Shown here: positions 24,730-33,736 of the stretch, one piece after another
How the letters are laid out: the number at the start of each line of letters is the position of its first letter
Numbering within the stretch: the stretch's first letter is position 1
From: JAJEEA01 sp965243615
GTDB lineage: Bacteria > Acidobacteriota > Vicinamibacteria > Vicinamibacterales > UBA8438
Assembly: GCA_965243615.1 (NCBI GenBank)
Contig: CBDEVO010000003.1
Coordinates: forward strand, 4,960,001 to 5,024,000
Reading direction: 5' to 3'
Length of the DNA stretch: 64,000 bases
Program-made: the position numbers and the translations under genes
The notes under the pieces: generated by a model
Told to the model about the DNA's origin: nothing
Database searches by the model: none
What the model saw: the letters and a program-made list of their open reading frames with translations, nothing else

Positions 24730-26492
24730 GTAACCGCTTCATTTTACGGGACTTGTGCGTGATTCAGGTGGCGAAGATTGCCGAGAAGTCGTATTCTTGC
24801 CGATGATCTCGCCGGTGATCTCGCGCTGCCGGCCGCCTTCGAGTGAGATCTTCGCGACATCGACCGCCATGAGAGAAGTTCACAAACGACAGTTCCGGCT
24901 CGGCGAGGTGCCCATCGAACAGATCTGGCTCGACCCCAAGTCGCGGGACGACATCCCGGCGGTGTTGAAGGGGCTTCAGCACATCTGGTCGGACGAGGCG
25001 CTTCGGGCGCGGCTGTTCGCGCTGCTGGAGGAGCATGTTCAGCCGGAGGTGGACCATACGGTCGGGCGTCCGGGGATGGCGTTGTGGCCAGTCCTGGTGT
25101 TGGGGGTCCTCAAGCAGGGTCTGGGCTGCGACTTCGACCGGCTTCACGACCTCGCGAACAATCACGGGAAGGTGCGGGCGTTCCTGGGACACGGCGACTT
25201 CGGCGACGAGACGCATTACGAGTGTCAGACGATCCGGGACAACGTGTCGTTGCTGACGCCGGAGCTGTTGTCGGCGGTGGGACAACTGGTGGTGGAGAGC
25301 GGCCACAAGGTCGCAAAAAAAAAGCCTGGCGAGCCATTGCGCGGGCGGTGTGACTCGTTCGTGGTGGAGACGGACGTGCACTACCCGACGGACGTGAATC
25401 TGTTGTGGGACGCGATGCGGTGTCTGATTCGGGAGACGGGTCGGGCGGCGGTGAAGCATGCGGTCGGCGGTTGGCGCCAGTGGCGTCATCTGTCGAGGGA
25501 GGTCCGGAAGCTGTTCAACGGGGTGCGTTCCACGCGTCGGGCGAAGCGGCGTCCGGAGCGGGTTGAGGCGTATGTGGAGCGCTGCCGTGGACTGGTCGAG
25601 CGGGCGGTCGCGACCGTCGACACGCTTGGGGACGAGGGCGTCTCGGCAAGCACCTGCCAATCCATCCGGGGCTTCATCGCGCATGCCCGGCGGCAGCTCG
25701 ACCAAGTCGAGCGCCGTCTGTTGCGGGATGAGACGATTCCTCACGGGGAGAAGGTCTTCTCGATCTTCAAGGAACACACACGCTGGATTTCGAAGGGCAA
25801 GGCGGGCACGCCGGTCGAGCTCGGGGTTCCTGTCGCTCTCATCGAGGACCAGCATCAGTTCATCCTTCATCACCAAATCCTGTGGAACGGTGAGGACGTG
25901 GACGTGGCGGTGCCGATGGTGGAGGAAGCGCAGGCCCTGTATCCGGCGCTGCGGGCCTGCAGCTTCGACCGGGGTTTTCACAGCCCCGCGAACCGGGTGA
26001 GACTCGACGCCTTGCTGGACGTCAACGCCCTGCCAGGCAGCGGCTATCTTTCGAAGGCGAACCGGGAGCGGGAATCGGAGGAGTCGTTCGTGTCGGCGCG
26101 CCGTGCGCATCCGGCGATTGAGTCGGCGATCAACGGATTGGAGCATCGGGGGCTTGACCGCGTCCGCAGCCATGGTGCTGACGGTTTTGCACGTGCGGTT
26201 GCGCTGTCGGTACTGGCCGCCAATCTGCATCGCATCGGGTTGCTCCTGCAGAAGCGGGAGCGCAACCGACTGCGACGCGCTGCCTGACGAACCGTTTGCG
26301 TGTCGGACTTCCGGATTGCGGGTCGAGGGCCGGCAGGTTTTCCTGTCTTCTGAACGCCCGCGGGCAGCCTTGATTGATGGCCGGATGCCCCCGCGACACC
26401 GCCCAGCGCCTCCCCAATGGTGAAACCACGTCACGAGCGCGGCGTATCGCCCGCAATTTCCACCCGGCGGAGGGGGGTTTTCTGGCCGACAC
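24713..26492 (+). mobile_element. ISNCY-type insertion sequence, copy 2 (1780 bp)
   Basis: Same orientation, ends and organisation as copy 1. Many nucleotide differences are spread along its length, and the region after the transposase is the most divergent. It is therefore not an exact duplicate. It ends at GACAC 26492, followed by the third TAATTA. Confidence 0.85.
24869..26287 (+). CDS. ISNCY-type transposase, copy 2
   Basis: 472 residues from ATG 24869, aligned end to end with copy 1. By eye about a dozen residues differ (for example LLEEH for LLKEH, DHTV for DHAV, GDEGVSAS for GEEGVAAS, QILWN for RILWQ, RNRLRRAA for RKRLRWAA), so identity is about 97%. All presumed catalytic regions and the A9 run (25315-25323) are kept. 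Both copies look intact and could supply transposase. Confidence 0.85.
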   Translation: MREVHKRQFRLGEVPIEQIWLDPKSRDDIPAVLKGLQHIWSDEALRARLFALLEEHVQPEVDHTVGRPGMALWPVLVLGVLKQGLGCDFDRLHDLANNHGKVRAFLGHGDFGDETHYECQTIRDNVSLLTPELLSAVGQLVVESGHKVAKKKPGEPLRGRCDSFVVETDVHYPTDVNLLWDAMRCLIRETGRAAVKHAVGGWRQWRHLSREVRKLFNGVRSTRRAKRRPERVEAYVERCRGLVERAVATVDTLGDEGVSASTCQSIRGFIAHARRQLDQVERRLLRDETIPHGEKVFSIFKEHTRWISKGKAGTPVELGVPVALIEDQHQFILHHQILWNGEDVDVAVPMVEEAQALYPALRACSFDRGFHSPANRVRLDALLDVNALPGSGYLSKANRERESEESFVSARRAHPAIESAINGLEHRGLDRVRSHGADGFARAVALSVLAANLHRIGLLLQKRERNRLRRAA

Positions 26493-26498
26493 TAATTA
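26493..26498. repeat. TAATTA target copy 3
   Basis: Right flank of copy 2. Deleting both elements and two hexamers restores the interrupted gene in frame (CTA ATT AAC TCG). Confidence 0.8.
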
Positions 26499-26662
26499 AC
26501 TCGATGACCATATCCATCAGTCTCAGTGGCGGTCGTTTCTACACCCAGGGTCACATTCTCAGTATGGAAGACGGCGGTACGGAACTTCCCACGACAATGT
26601 GGTCACTTACTAAGGTATTTGAGGAACTAACCCAAGTTTACCAAGTTGACCGGCCATTTTGA
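26499..26662 (+). pseudogene. Low-GC hypothetical gene, 3' part
   Basis: Continuation of the gene at 22411-22924. Read in the restored phase it encodes NSMTISISLSGGRFYTQG, then HILSMEDGGTELPTTMWSL and ends QVYQVDRPF-stop at 26662. Low GC as in the 5' part. No domain recognised. Confidence 0.7.
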
Positions 26663-26748
26663 CGATTTTGGCCCTATTTCGGGGTTGTCGTGTCTGTAAG
26701 TTGTTGATTATAAAGGACCGGGGCCTGAGAAAACGCGATGTAGTGCCA

Positions 26749-28639
26749 TAATTTTATATAACGGGTTGACTTCGGCAGGGGCGCCCGATATCGTGGCCAT
26801 CGTGTTCATTCGCCGCACTCAGACACGGCGCACACACGACGGAAAGCCCTACTTCGCCCATCGCCTCGTCCACAGCGAGCGCGTCGGAAACAATGTCCGG
26901 CAGCGCACCCTGCTCAATCTCGGGCGCCATTTCGACATCCCCCAGGCCCAATGGCCGCAGTTGTGCGCCCGCATCGAAGACCTCTTGTCCGGTCAGGCGC
27001 TCCTCGTCGCCGAGGGCCCGCGCGCCGTCGAACACGAAGCCCAGCGCATCGCCGCGCACTTGGTTGCCCGCGGCGCGCCGGTGAGCGGCGCGGCGGCCGG
27101 ACCGGTCGACGTACAGCGCGTCGATGTCGATTCCCTGCGTCTGGTCCGCCCGCGCAGTGTCGGGGTCGAGCAGGTCGGCCTGTGGGCCCTTGAGCAATTG
27201 GGGCTGCCGGCCCTGCTCGCCGACCTCGGCGTCAACGGCGCCCTGCGCGCAGCCGCGGCCGGCGTCATCGTCGGCCGTCTCGCCCAGCCCGCCTCGGAGC
27301 GGGCGACCCACCGCTGGCTGGCTGAGCGCAGCGGCCTCGGGGAGTTGCTCGGCGTCGACTTCGAGACCGTCGGCGCGATGCAGCTCTACCGCGCCTCGGA
27401 CGCGCTGGTGAAGCACCGCGAGGCGATCGAGGCGCATCTGTTCGACCGCGCGATGGGGCTGTTCGACATCCAGCCGACGGTGACCCTCTACGACCTGACC
27501 AACACCTACTTCGAAGGCGAGGCGGGCGAGCAGCCGCAGGCGCAGCGCGGGCACTCGAAGGAGAAGCGCAGCGACTGCCCGCTGCTGACCCTGGGCCTCA
27601 TGCTCGACGCCAGCGGCTTCGTGCGCCGCTCCAAGGTCTTCGCCGGCAACGTCCGGGAACAGCGCACGCTGGCCGGCATGCTCGGGGCGCTCGGGGCGCC
27701 ACCCGGCGCCCTCGTGGTCATGGACCGCGGCGTCGCCACCGAAGCCTGCATCCAGTGGTTGCGCGACCACGACTACCGCTACCTGGTCGTCAGCCGCGAA
27801 CGTCACCGTCAATTCGACGCCGCGGCCGCCGTCTCGCTCCGGACCCGGTCCAACCAGACCGTGCACCTGCAGAAGGTGGTCTCGACCGACCCCGACGAGG
27901 TCCGCCTGTACTGCTACTCCGAAGAACGGGCCGAGAAGGAGCGGGGCATCGTCGAGCGTTTCGCCGCCCGCTTCGAGGCGGCCCTGACCCAGCTCCACGA
28001 AGGGCTGGCGCGGCCCCGCGCCCACAAGCGGCTCAACCAGGTGTGGCAGCGCATCGGGCGGCTGAAGACGAAGCACGCCCGCGTCGCCTCGCACTACCAG
28101 ATCGAGGTCACCGCCGACGAGACCGGCGAGAAGGCGGTCGCCGTCACCTGGACCCGCCGTCCCCGGGACGGCTCAATGGTCACTCACCCGGGGGTTTACT
28201 GCCTGCGCAGCAGCGAGACCGAGTGGGACGAAGACGCCCTGTGGCGCACCTACACCACCCTCACCGACGTGGAGGCCGTGTTCCGCTCGCTCAAATCCGA
28301 GCTCGGCCTGCGCCCCATCTACCACCACAAGCCGCGCCGGGCCGACGGCCACCTGTTCATCACCGTCATCGCCTACCAACTCGTGCAGGTCATCCGCACC
28401 CGCCTGCGCGCACACGGCAACGCCGCCAGTTGGACGACGTTGCGCCGCATCCTGGACGGCCAGCACCGCGTCACCGCCACGTTCCGGCGTCCTGACGGGC
28501 GCACGCTGCACGTGCGCACGGCCACGCAAGCCGAACCCGGGCAGCGGGAACTCTACGACGCGCTCGGCGTCGACCCCCACCCCGGGGGCGTCCGCAAGAC
28601 CGTCGTCTGACCGCCCCCCTCACCGGTTTGGTGCACGTT
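26749..28639 (+). mobile_element. IS1634-type insertion sequence, ends approximate
   Basis: It contains one IS1634-family transposase. The element borders are not certain. A 10-base direct repeat TGTAGTGCCA occurs at 26739-26748 and 28640-28649 and may mark the target duplication, but I could not find convincing terminal inverted repeats immediately inside it. The limits given are those implied by the direct repeat. Confidence 0.5.
26802..28610 (+). CDS. IS1634-family transposase
   Basis: 602 residues from GTG 26802, which gives the family N-terminus FIRRTQTRRTHDGKPYFAH; a GTG at 26793 and a TTG at 26766 are also in frame. Motifs: RQRTLLNLGRHF near the start, YDLTNTYFEG (first Asp region), VVMDRGVATEACI (second Asp), YRYLVVSRER, and LTDVEAVFRSLKSELGLRPIYHHKP (the DDE glutamate with Y-(2)-R-(3)-E-(6)-K-like arrangement of IS4-related enzymes). 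It looks complete. Downstream sequence to 28650 belongs to the element end. Confidence 0.88.
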   Translation: MFIRRTQTRRTHDGKPYFAHRLVHSERVGNNVRQRTLLNLGRHFDIPQAQWPQLCARIEDLLSGQALLVAEGPRAVEHEAQRIAAHLVARGAPVSGAAAGPVDVQRVDVDSLRLVRPRSVGVEQVGLWALEQLGLPALLADLGVNGALRAAAAGVIVGRLAQPASERATHRWLAERSGLGELLGVDFETVGAMQLYRASDALVKHREAIEAHLFDRAMGLFDIQPTVTLYDLTNTYFEGEAGEQPQAQRGHSKEKRSDCPLLTLGLMLDASGFVRRSKVFAGNVREQRTLAGMLGALGAPPGALVVMDRGVATEACIQWLRDHDYRYLVVSRERHRQFDAAAAVSLRTRSNQTVHLQKVVSTDPDEVRLYCYSEERAEKERGIVERFAARFEAALTQLHEGLARPRAHKRLNQVWQRIGRLKTKHARVASHYQIEVTADETGEKAVAVTWTRRPRDGSMVTHPGVYCLRSSETEWDEDALWRTYTTLTDVEAVFRSLKSELGLRPIYHHKPRRADGHLFITVIAYQLVQVIRTRLRAHGNAASWTTLRRILDGQHRVTATFRRPDGRTLHVRTATQAEPGQRELYDALGVDPHPGGVRKTVV

Positions 28640-28649
28640 TGTAGTGCCA

Positions 28650-28980
28650 CTCGGCGATTCTTGTCGCCGTAAGCCCTTTACTTGCAACAGGTTGGTTTTA
28701 GGGTTGGTAAACTCGGGCTAACGCCGCGTCTGTGGCCCGATGCGCGGGTGTTGTAGAATTGCAGCATATCGGGGCGGACGCGCCGTCCGCCCCCTGCTGC
28801 CGCGCTATTCTGACCGACGCCGGAAACGAGATCGTAGTGTTGGATATCGGCGACAGAAAGGACGTGTATCGAAAGATGACGACTGGGCTGCGTTGGGACC
28901 CCATCGTTCCGCGGGAGCCTGTGTCCTATGCGCTTCACCTCTGTTTCTGAAGGATGGTAAACGCCGTGGTGGCCATGGAT
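28650..28980. other. Intergenic stretch after IS1634
   Basis: About 330 bases of lower-GC sequence with only short, unconvincing open frames on both strands. It includes GGTTGGTTTTAGGGTTGGTAA-like repeats of GGTTGGT (about 28690-28710). Nothing recognisable was found. Confidence 0.35.
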
Positions 28981-29201
28981 CTATACGAGCTCTCCCAGCC
29001 GCCGCTTTAGCTCTGCGCCCGTACAACGGTGTCAGGATCGCTGTCAATCTCGTGTAGTCGGCCTCTGGCGATCTCTGCGTCTCGCACGTTTTCGGCCGTG
29101 AGTGCATCAAGCTCTGCGACGGCCTCGCGGGGGTCGTCGGCCGCAGGCATCCGCCGCCCATCCGGTTCACCCACCGGCTCGATCTCCTGGGTCGTCGGCA
29201 A
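28981..29201 (-). pseudogene. Small antitoxin-like gene with a one-base frameshift
   Basis: From TTG 29201 the frame encodes MPTTQEIEPVGEPDG, then AVAELDALTAENVRDAEIA and RLHEIDSDPDTVV before a stop at 29007. Adding one G in the GGG run near 29020 would extend it to AELKRRLGELV and a stop at 28981, the sort of ending common in addiction-module proteins. It lies 12 bases after the DUF433 remnant. The functional identity is a guess. Confidence 0.4.
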
Positions 29202-29213
29202 GTCCGGCGCCGG

Positions 29214-29476
29214 TCACCCGCGGCGCTCGTCCTGCTGATCGCGTGCATCAACGCGGGGGGAACGCGCCCGGGCCAAGACGGAACTCCGAGCCAGATCGAG
29301 CGCGGCGAGCGCCTGTTGCCTTGTGACCGACGGGAACTGATCGAGGAACTGGTCCAGGGTCTCCCCCCTTCCAGGTAGTCGAACAGCGATTGAACCGGCA
29401 CCCGCGTCCCGCGGAAGACCGGAATGCCCCCCGAGACTCCAGGGTCGCTGTGGATGACCGGAGGCGTATCATCCAT
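29214..29476 (-). pseudogene. DUF433-type antitoxin with a one-base frameshift
   Basis: From ATG 29476 the frame reads MDDTPPVIHSDPGVSGGIPV, FRGTRVPVQSLFDYLEGG, the standard DUF433 N-terminal half. After a run of six G (29363-29368, minus strand) the family sequence continues one phase off (ETLDQFLDQFPSVTRQQAL, AALDLARSSVL) to a stop at 29214. One missing G explains it, so the 87-residue protein is broken or the base was lost in sequencing. DUF433 proteins act as antitoxins of PIN-like (DUF5615) toxins; no toxin gene follows. Confidence 0.7.
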
Positions 29477-29533
29477 ACGGCCACCATACGCCAATCGCTC
29501 CGGTGTCGGCCCTCGCCGGAGCGGGCGGATCGC

Positions 29534-32431
29534 TCATCGTCGATCCGGCGACGATGCAGGGTTCGACTCGCCCGCCGCGGTCCCGGATGCCGGGTCGGCG
29601 GCCGCGGCGGCGCCGTCCTGCAGGAGTGCGCGGAGCTGCGCCTCGTCGATGACGGCCACGCCGAGCTTCTCGGCCTTCTGCCGCTTCGACCCCGGGCTCT
29701 CGCCGGCCACGAGGTAGTCGGTGTTCCGGCTGACGGATCCCGCGACCCGCCCCCCGAGGGCCTCGATGCGCGCCTTGGCCTCGGAGCGGGTCATCGACTC
29801 CAACGTCCCGGTCAGGACGAACGTCTGTCCCGCGAGGGCCGGCGGCGCGGCGTCGGCCCCGGCGGCCGGCGCATCCTCGACCGGGTTCACCCCGGCCTGC
29901 TGTAGCCGGTCGATCTGCTCCCGGTTCCCTTCGGCGCCGAAGTACGTCCGGACCGACTCGGCGATGGTCGGGCCCACCTCCTCGACCGCCTCGAGCTCCT
30001 CGGCCGACGCCTCCCTCAGACCGTCCAGGCTGCGGAAGCGGGCAGCGAGGAGCTCGGCCGTCCTGGCGCCCACGTGCCGGATGCCGAGTCCGTACACGAG
30101 CCGGCCGAGGGAGGCGCCCTTCGACCGCTCGAGCCCCTCGATGACCTTGTCCGCCGACCGCTTCCCGAGCTTGATGGGAACGGGAACGCGCGCCACCTGG
30201 GCCGCGTCCAGGGCATACAGATCGCCGGGGCTCTGAACGAGACCCAGATCGACGAGCCGGCCGGCCAGCCCGGGACCGATGCCCCGGACGCCCTCCACGC
30301 TCCGCTGCACCCAGCGGCGGAGAGCCTTCGCGAACGCATCGTCCAGGGACGGTCCGACATCCGGAGGAGCATCGTCCGGCGGAGGATGCGCCGGGGGCTC
30401 GGCCGCCGGGACGTCCGGAGGCAATCCGGTCTTCCCGGGCCGACCCTCGACTTGCGGGCGCGTCGAAGGCTCTGCCCGCGACGCGTCCGGCGGGGACCCG
30501 CCGCCCGGAGCCGCATCGGACGGCGGCCCGATGCCGCGCGCCAGCCGACCCGCCAGCACGGCCAGCCGCCGGTGGCCCGGCTCGACGAAGAACGCCCGTA
30601 CCGCGCGGGCGTGCCGCGGTGCGATCCCAGCAATCCGCTCCAGCTCCTCCATGGACGCCGCCACGATGTGATCGAGGCCGGACGCCGGCGGCCGGTCCCG
30701 CTCATCCACGGGAGCCGCCGCCATGCGATCGAGAGCGGACACCGCCGGCCGGTCCCGCCCCCCGGCGTCGGCCGCCGTGGCCCGTCCGAGGTCGGGCGCC
30801 GCCGCCAGTCGATCCGCCTGCTGCCTGCCGAGCCCGGGAATCCCCAGGGCGTGCAGCACCCGGGCCGGCGTGAGGCCGGCCCTCGCGTGGGCGAGGCCCT
30901 CGACAAGTACCGCGGCGCGGTCCTCGCCGATGGTGGACTCCTTCTCGAGATCGGCGAGGCCCTCGGCCTCGAGCCCGTACAGATCCGCCAGTCCCTTCAC
31001 CAGACCCCGGCCGACCAGCTCGCCCACGAGCCAGTCGCCGAGGACGTCGATGTTCATGGCGGTCCGGTGGGCGAAGTGGAGAATCGACTCCTTCAGCCGC
31101 GCGGGGCAGCTCGCGTTGACGCAGCGCGCCACCACCTCCTCGGCCTCGCGCACCACCGGCGAGCCGCAGACCGGGCAGTCGGCGGGCATGCGGAACGGAC
31201 GGCGGTCCGCCCCCTCGGCCGCCACCCGCACCACCTTCGGGATCACGTCGCCGCTGCGCTCCACCACCACGCGGTCGCCAATCTGCAGGCCGAGCCGGGC
31301 GATCTCGTCCTCGTTGTGCAGGGTCGCGCGCGACACCGTCACCCCGCCGACCTCGACCGGCCGCAGCCGCGCCCGCGGGGTGACGGCGCCGGTCCGCCCC
31401 ACCTGCACGTCGATGTCCTCGACCACCGTCTCCGCCTGCTGCGCGGCCGGCTTGCAGGCGATGGCCCACCGCGGCGACTTCGACGTCGCCCCGAGCCGGC
31501 GCCACAGGGCGGTGTCGTCCAGCTTGAAGACCACGCCGTCGATGTCGTAGGGCAGCGCGTCGCGGCGTGCCATGCACCGGTCGCGGAACGGCGGCAGGGC
31601 GTCGACGCCCGTGAGCCTCGCGCGCTCGGCCGCCACCTTGAAGCCGAGCCGCTTCAGGACCTCTAGCGACCGCCAGTGCGAGTCAAGCACCGGCTTGCCG
31701 CCGGCGAGCAGGGCGTAGGCGTGGAAGTCGAGGCGGCGGGCGGCGGTGACCGAGGAATCGAGCATGCGCAGCGCGCCGGCGGTGGCGTTGCGGGGGTTGG
31801 CGAAGGTCTTCCCTCCCTCCTCGATCTGCCGGCGGTTCAGCCGGGCGAACGCCTCGCGGGGCATCACCACCTCGCCGCGCACCTCGAAGTCGGGCGGCAC
31901 GCCCGCCGCCCGCAGGGCGCCCGCGTCGACCGACAGCGGCAGTGACCGCAGGGTCCTGGCGTTGGGGGTGATCACCTCGCCCTCGACGCCGTCGCCGCGC
32001 GTCAGCGCCAGGTCGAGCCGGCCCGACACGAAGCGGACCGCCATCGACGCGCCGTCGAGCTTCAGCTCGCCGACGTAGTCGAGGCTCTCGGCCCCGGCCA
32101 GGTCGCGCGCGCGCCGGTCGAAGTCGCGGAGCTCGGCGTCGTCGAAGGCGTTCTCGAGGCTGAGCATCACCGACGAGTGGGCCGCCTTCTCGACCCCCTC
32201 GCGCGGGGCCCCACCGACCCGCCGGCTCGGCGAGTCGAGGGTGACCAGCTCGGGGAAGCGCGCCTCCAGCCCCTCGAGCTCCCGCATCAGGGCGTCGAAC
32301 TCGGCGTCCGTGACGTCGGGGTCGTCGAGGACGTAGTAGCGGTGCTCGTGGCGCACGAGGTCGCGGCGCAGGTCGGCGACGCGGAGTCTGGCCTCGTCGA
32401 GCGTCACCTGGGATGCGGAGTCGGCAGCCAC
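29534..32431 (-). CDS. ligA: NAD-dependent DNA ligase, enlarged
   Basis: 965 residues from GTG 32431, about 300 longer than usual LigA. Order: domain Ia (HRYYVLDDPDVTDAEFD), nucleotidyltransferase with the AMP-accepting lysine in ELKLDGASMA (near residue 124), OB-fold, a Cys4 zinc finger near residue 427 (CPVCGS and CVNASCPARL), then helix-hairpin-helix repeats, and a C-terminal BRCT domain (FVLTGTLESMTRSEAKARI). The extra length is a second helix-hairpin-helix block plus a Pro/Gly-rich linker (about residues 540-730) between the two blocks. The KxDG lysine and zinc cysteines are intact, so it should be active. A TATAGT eight bases before the GTG suggests a leaderless transcript. A few residues may be added upstream by another start. 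Confidence 0.92.
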   Translation of the reverse strand: MAADSASQVTLDEARLRVADLRRDLVRHEHRYYVLDDPDVTDAEFDALMRELEGLEARFPELVTLDSPSRRVGGAPREGVEKAAHSSVMLSLENAFDDAELRDFDRRARDLAGAESLDYVGELKLDGASMAVRFVSGRLDLALTRGDGVEGEVITPNARTLRSLPLSVDAGALRAAGVPPDFEVRGEVVMPREAFARLNRRQIEEGGKTFANPRNATAGALRMLDSSVTAARRLDFHAYALLAGGKPVLDSHWRSLEVLKRLGFKVAAERARLTGVDALPPFRDRCMARRDALPYDIDGVVFKLDDTALWRRLGATSKSPRWAIACKPAAQQAETVVEDIDVQVGRTGAVTPRARLRPVEVGGVTVSRATLHNEDEIARLGLQIGDRVVVERSGDVIPKVVRVAAEGADRRPFRMPADCPVCGSPVVREAEEVVARCVNASCPARLKESILHFAHRTAMNIDVLGDWLVGELVGRGLVKGLADLYGLEAEGLADLEKESTIGEDRAAVLVEGLAHARAGLTPARVLHALGIPGLGRQQADRLAAAPDLGRATAADAGGRDRPAVSALDRMAAAPVDERDRPPASGLDHIVAASMEELERIAGIAPRHARAVRAFFVEPGHRRLAVLAGRLARGIGPPSDAAPGGGSPPDASRAEPSTRPQVEGRPGKTGLPPDVPAAEPPAHPPPDDAPPDVGPSLDDAFAKALRRWVQRSVEGVRGIGPGLAGRLVDLGLVQSPGDLYALDAAQVARVPVPIKLGKRSADKVIEGLERSKGASLGRLVYGLGIRHVGARTAELLAARFRSLDGLREASAEELEAVEEVGPTIAESVRTYFGAEGNREQIDRLQQAGVNPVEDAPAAGADAAPPALAGQTFVLTGTLESMTRSEAKARIEALGGRVAGSVSRNTDYLVAGESPGSKRQKAEKLGVAVIDEAQLRALLQDGAAAAADPASGTAAGESNPASSPDRR

Positions 32432-32626
32432 GACAACAACTATAAGCCGTGGTGGGCGAACGACCAGACTCACGTGCAGGCGCTCAACGAGGCACGACGG
32501 TTCACCGGCGCTGGCGGTTCATCTCGACGAATCGGCACCACGTCGTCTCCGCTGCGGATCTGCGCCATGCGAAGGCGGACGTCGGTCCACACGAGCCGCC
32601 GGCGTCGAGTTGTTCATTTTTTTGTC

Positions 32627-32655
32627 TTGTTCATTATAAATGAACGCACTACAAT
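32627..32655 (+). promoter_or_regulatory. Promoter of the AbiE-type operon
   Basis: TTGTTC (32627-32632), a 17-base spacer and TACAAT (32650-32655) sit just before the ATG at 32663. Transcription would start about one base from the ATG, so the message is probably leaderless. Confidence 0.65.
32629..32645. promoter_or_regulatory. Palindromic operator GTTCATTATAAATGAAC
   Basis: Perfect inverted repeat with 7-base arms and a 3-base centre, overlapping the -35 box and the spacer. A further half-site TGTTCATT is at 32611-32618. It is placed for autorepression by the AbiEi-like antitoxin, which carries a DNA-binding domain. Confidence 0.65.
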
Positions 32656-32662
32656 ATCGAAC

Positions 32663-33736
32663 ATGACTCACCCTGCAGCCGAACCCGACCTCGACGTGTA
32701 CCGGCCTGCTCTGCAGAAGTGGATGCCGAGGGCCGAAATCCTCGCCCTCCGGCGAGCTGTGGCCCCGTTCGATGGCGTCGTCACGTGGAAGGCCGCTGGG
32801 GGAACCGTGAGGTATCTCGTCGAGGAGAAGAGGCACCTCCGCCACCAGGACGTCGAGTTCATAATCGCAAGGTTGTACCGAAGCCGAGCGGAGCTGCCCC
32901 CCGGTCGAGCGGGCGACAGGGTCCTCCTTCTGGCACCGCACGTCCGCCGACAGCAGGCAGCCGCCCTGGAGCGCGCGGAAATCGACTACCTCGATCTCGC
33001 CGGAAACGCTCATCTGCAGGCTCCGGGATTGTTCGTTCACGTGGAGGGCCGCCGGCCGGAGAAGGATGCGCCCGCCCGCGGCCGGCCGCAGAAGGGCTGG
33101 ATCAGGACGGTCATGGCCATCCTCATCCGTCCAGAACTTGCCAATGCGCCATACCGCGCCTTGGCGGAGCAGGCGGACGTGGCCCTCGGCACCGTTGCCG
33201 GCTGCATGAACGACCTGGATGTACGCGGACACCTGCTCAAGGGGAAGGACGGCCGGGGAGTCGTCGACCGGCAGGCGCTGGTGGCGCTGTGGGTGCAGGC
33301 CTACATCGAAGCGCTGCGCCCCAAGCTCAGGGAACGGCGGTTCCAGGTGCGGGTCGAGAGGAGACAGAACATCTGGCCGCGGCTGCAGAAGGTGCTCGCC
33401 GAGCGTGCGCAGCCCTGGGCGCTGACAGGTGCCGACGCGGCCGGGCGACGCATGCCGTTCCTTCGCGCGGACGAGACCGAGATCTACGCGCCGGTCCGTG
33501 CACTCCAGGATCGCGAAGCCCAGAAGGCACTGGTCGCTCAACCTGCCGCACGAGGCGGAAACCTGCTGGTCATCGAGCCCCCCGGCCCCCTGGCGATGGC
33601 CGGCAGGGCCGACGACGACCTCCCCGTCGCTCCAAGGCTCCTGGCCTACGCCGAGCTGCGGTACCGAGGCACCGGGCAGGCGCAGGAGGCAGCCGAGCTG
33701 TTCCTGCCCGAGGTTCTCGACGATGCCGCGCGTTGA
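32663..33736 (+). CDS. AbiEi-like type IV antitoxin
   Basis: 357 residues from ATG 32663. The N-terminal part (to about residue 130) has VRYLVEEKRHLRHQDVEF, LLLAPHVRRQQAAALERA and EIDYLDLAGNAHLQ, like the start of AbiEi-type winged-helix antitoxins. A middle helix-turn-helix is suggested by RPELANAPYRALAEQADVALG, TVAGCMNDL, and the rest is an alpha/beta domain (ADETEIYAPVRAL). In type IV systems the antitoxin represses its promoter and counters the nucleotidyltransferase without direct binding. Its stop overlaps the toxin ATG by 14 bases. Probably horizontally acquired: the promoter is AT-rich. Confidence 0.75.
   Translation: MTHPAAEPDLDVYRPALQKWMPRAEILALRRAVAPFDGVVTWKAAGGTVRYLVEEKRHLRHQDVEFIIARLYRSRAELPPGRAGDRVLLLAPHVRRQQAAALERAEIDYLDLAGNAHLQAPGLFVHVEGRRPEKDAPARGRPQKGWIRTVMAILIRPELANAPYRALAEQADVALGTVAGCMNDLDVRGHLLKGKDGRGVVDRQALVALWVQAYIEALRPKLRERRFQVRVERRQNIWPRLQKVLAERAQPWALTGADAAGRRMPFLRADETEIYAPVRALQDREAQKALVAQPAARGGNLLVIEPPGPLAMAGRADDDLPVAPRLLAYAELRYRGTGQAQEAAELFLPEVLDDAAR

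Noticed and set aside
26739..28649. 10-base direct repeat TGTAGTGCCA as proof of the IS1634 ends
   Set aside because: No convincing terminal inverted repeats lie just inside the repeat, and 10 bases is longer than the usual target duplication. Kept only as an approximate border.
29007..29476. Phase-variable antitoxins
   Set aside because: The homopolymers are short (three and six G), so decay or sequencing error is at least as likely. Reported only as a frameshift observation.
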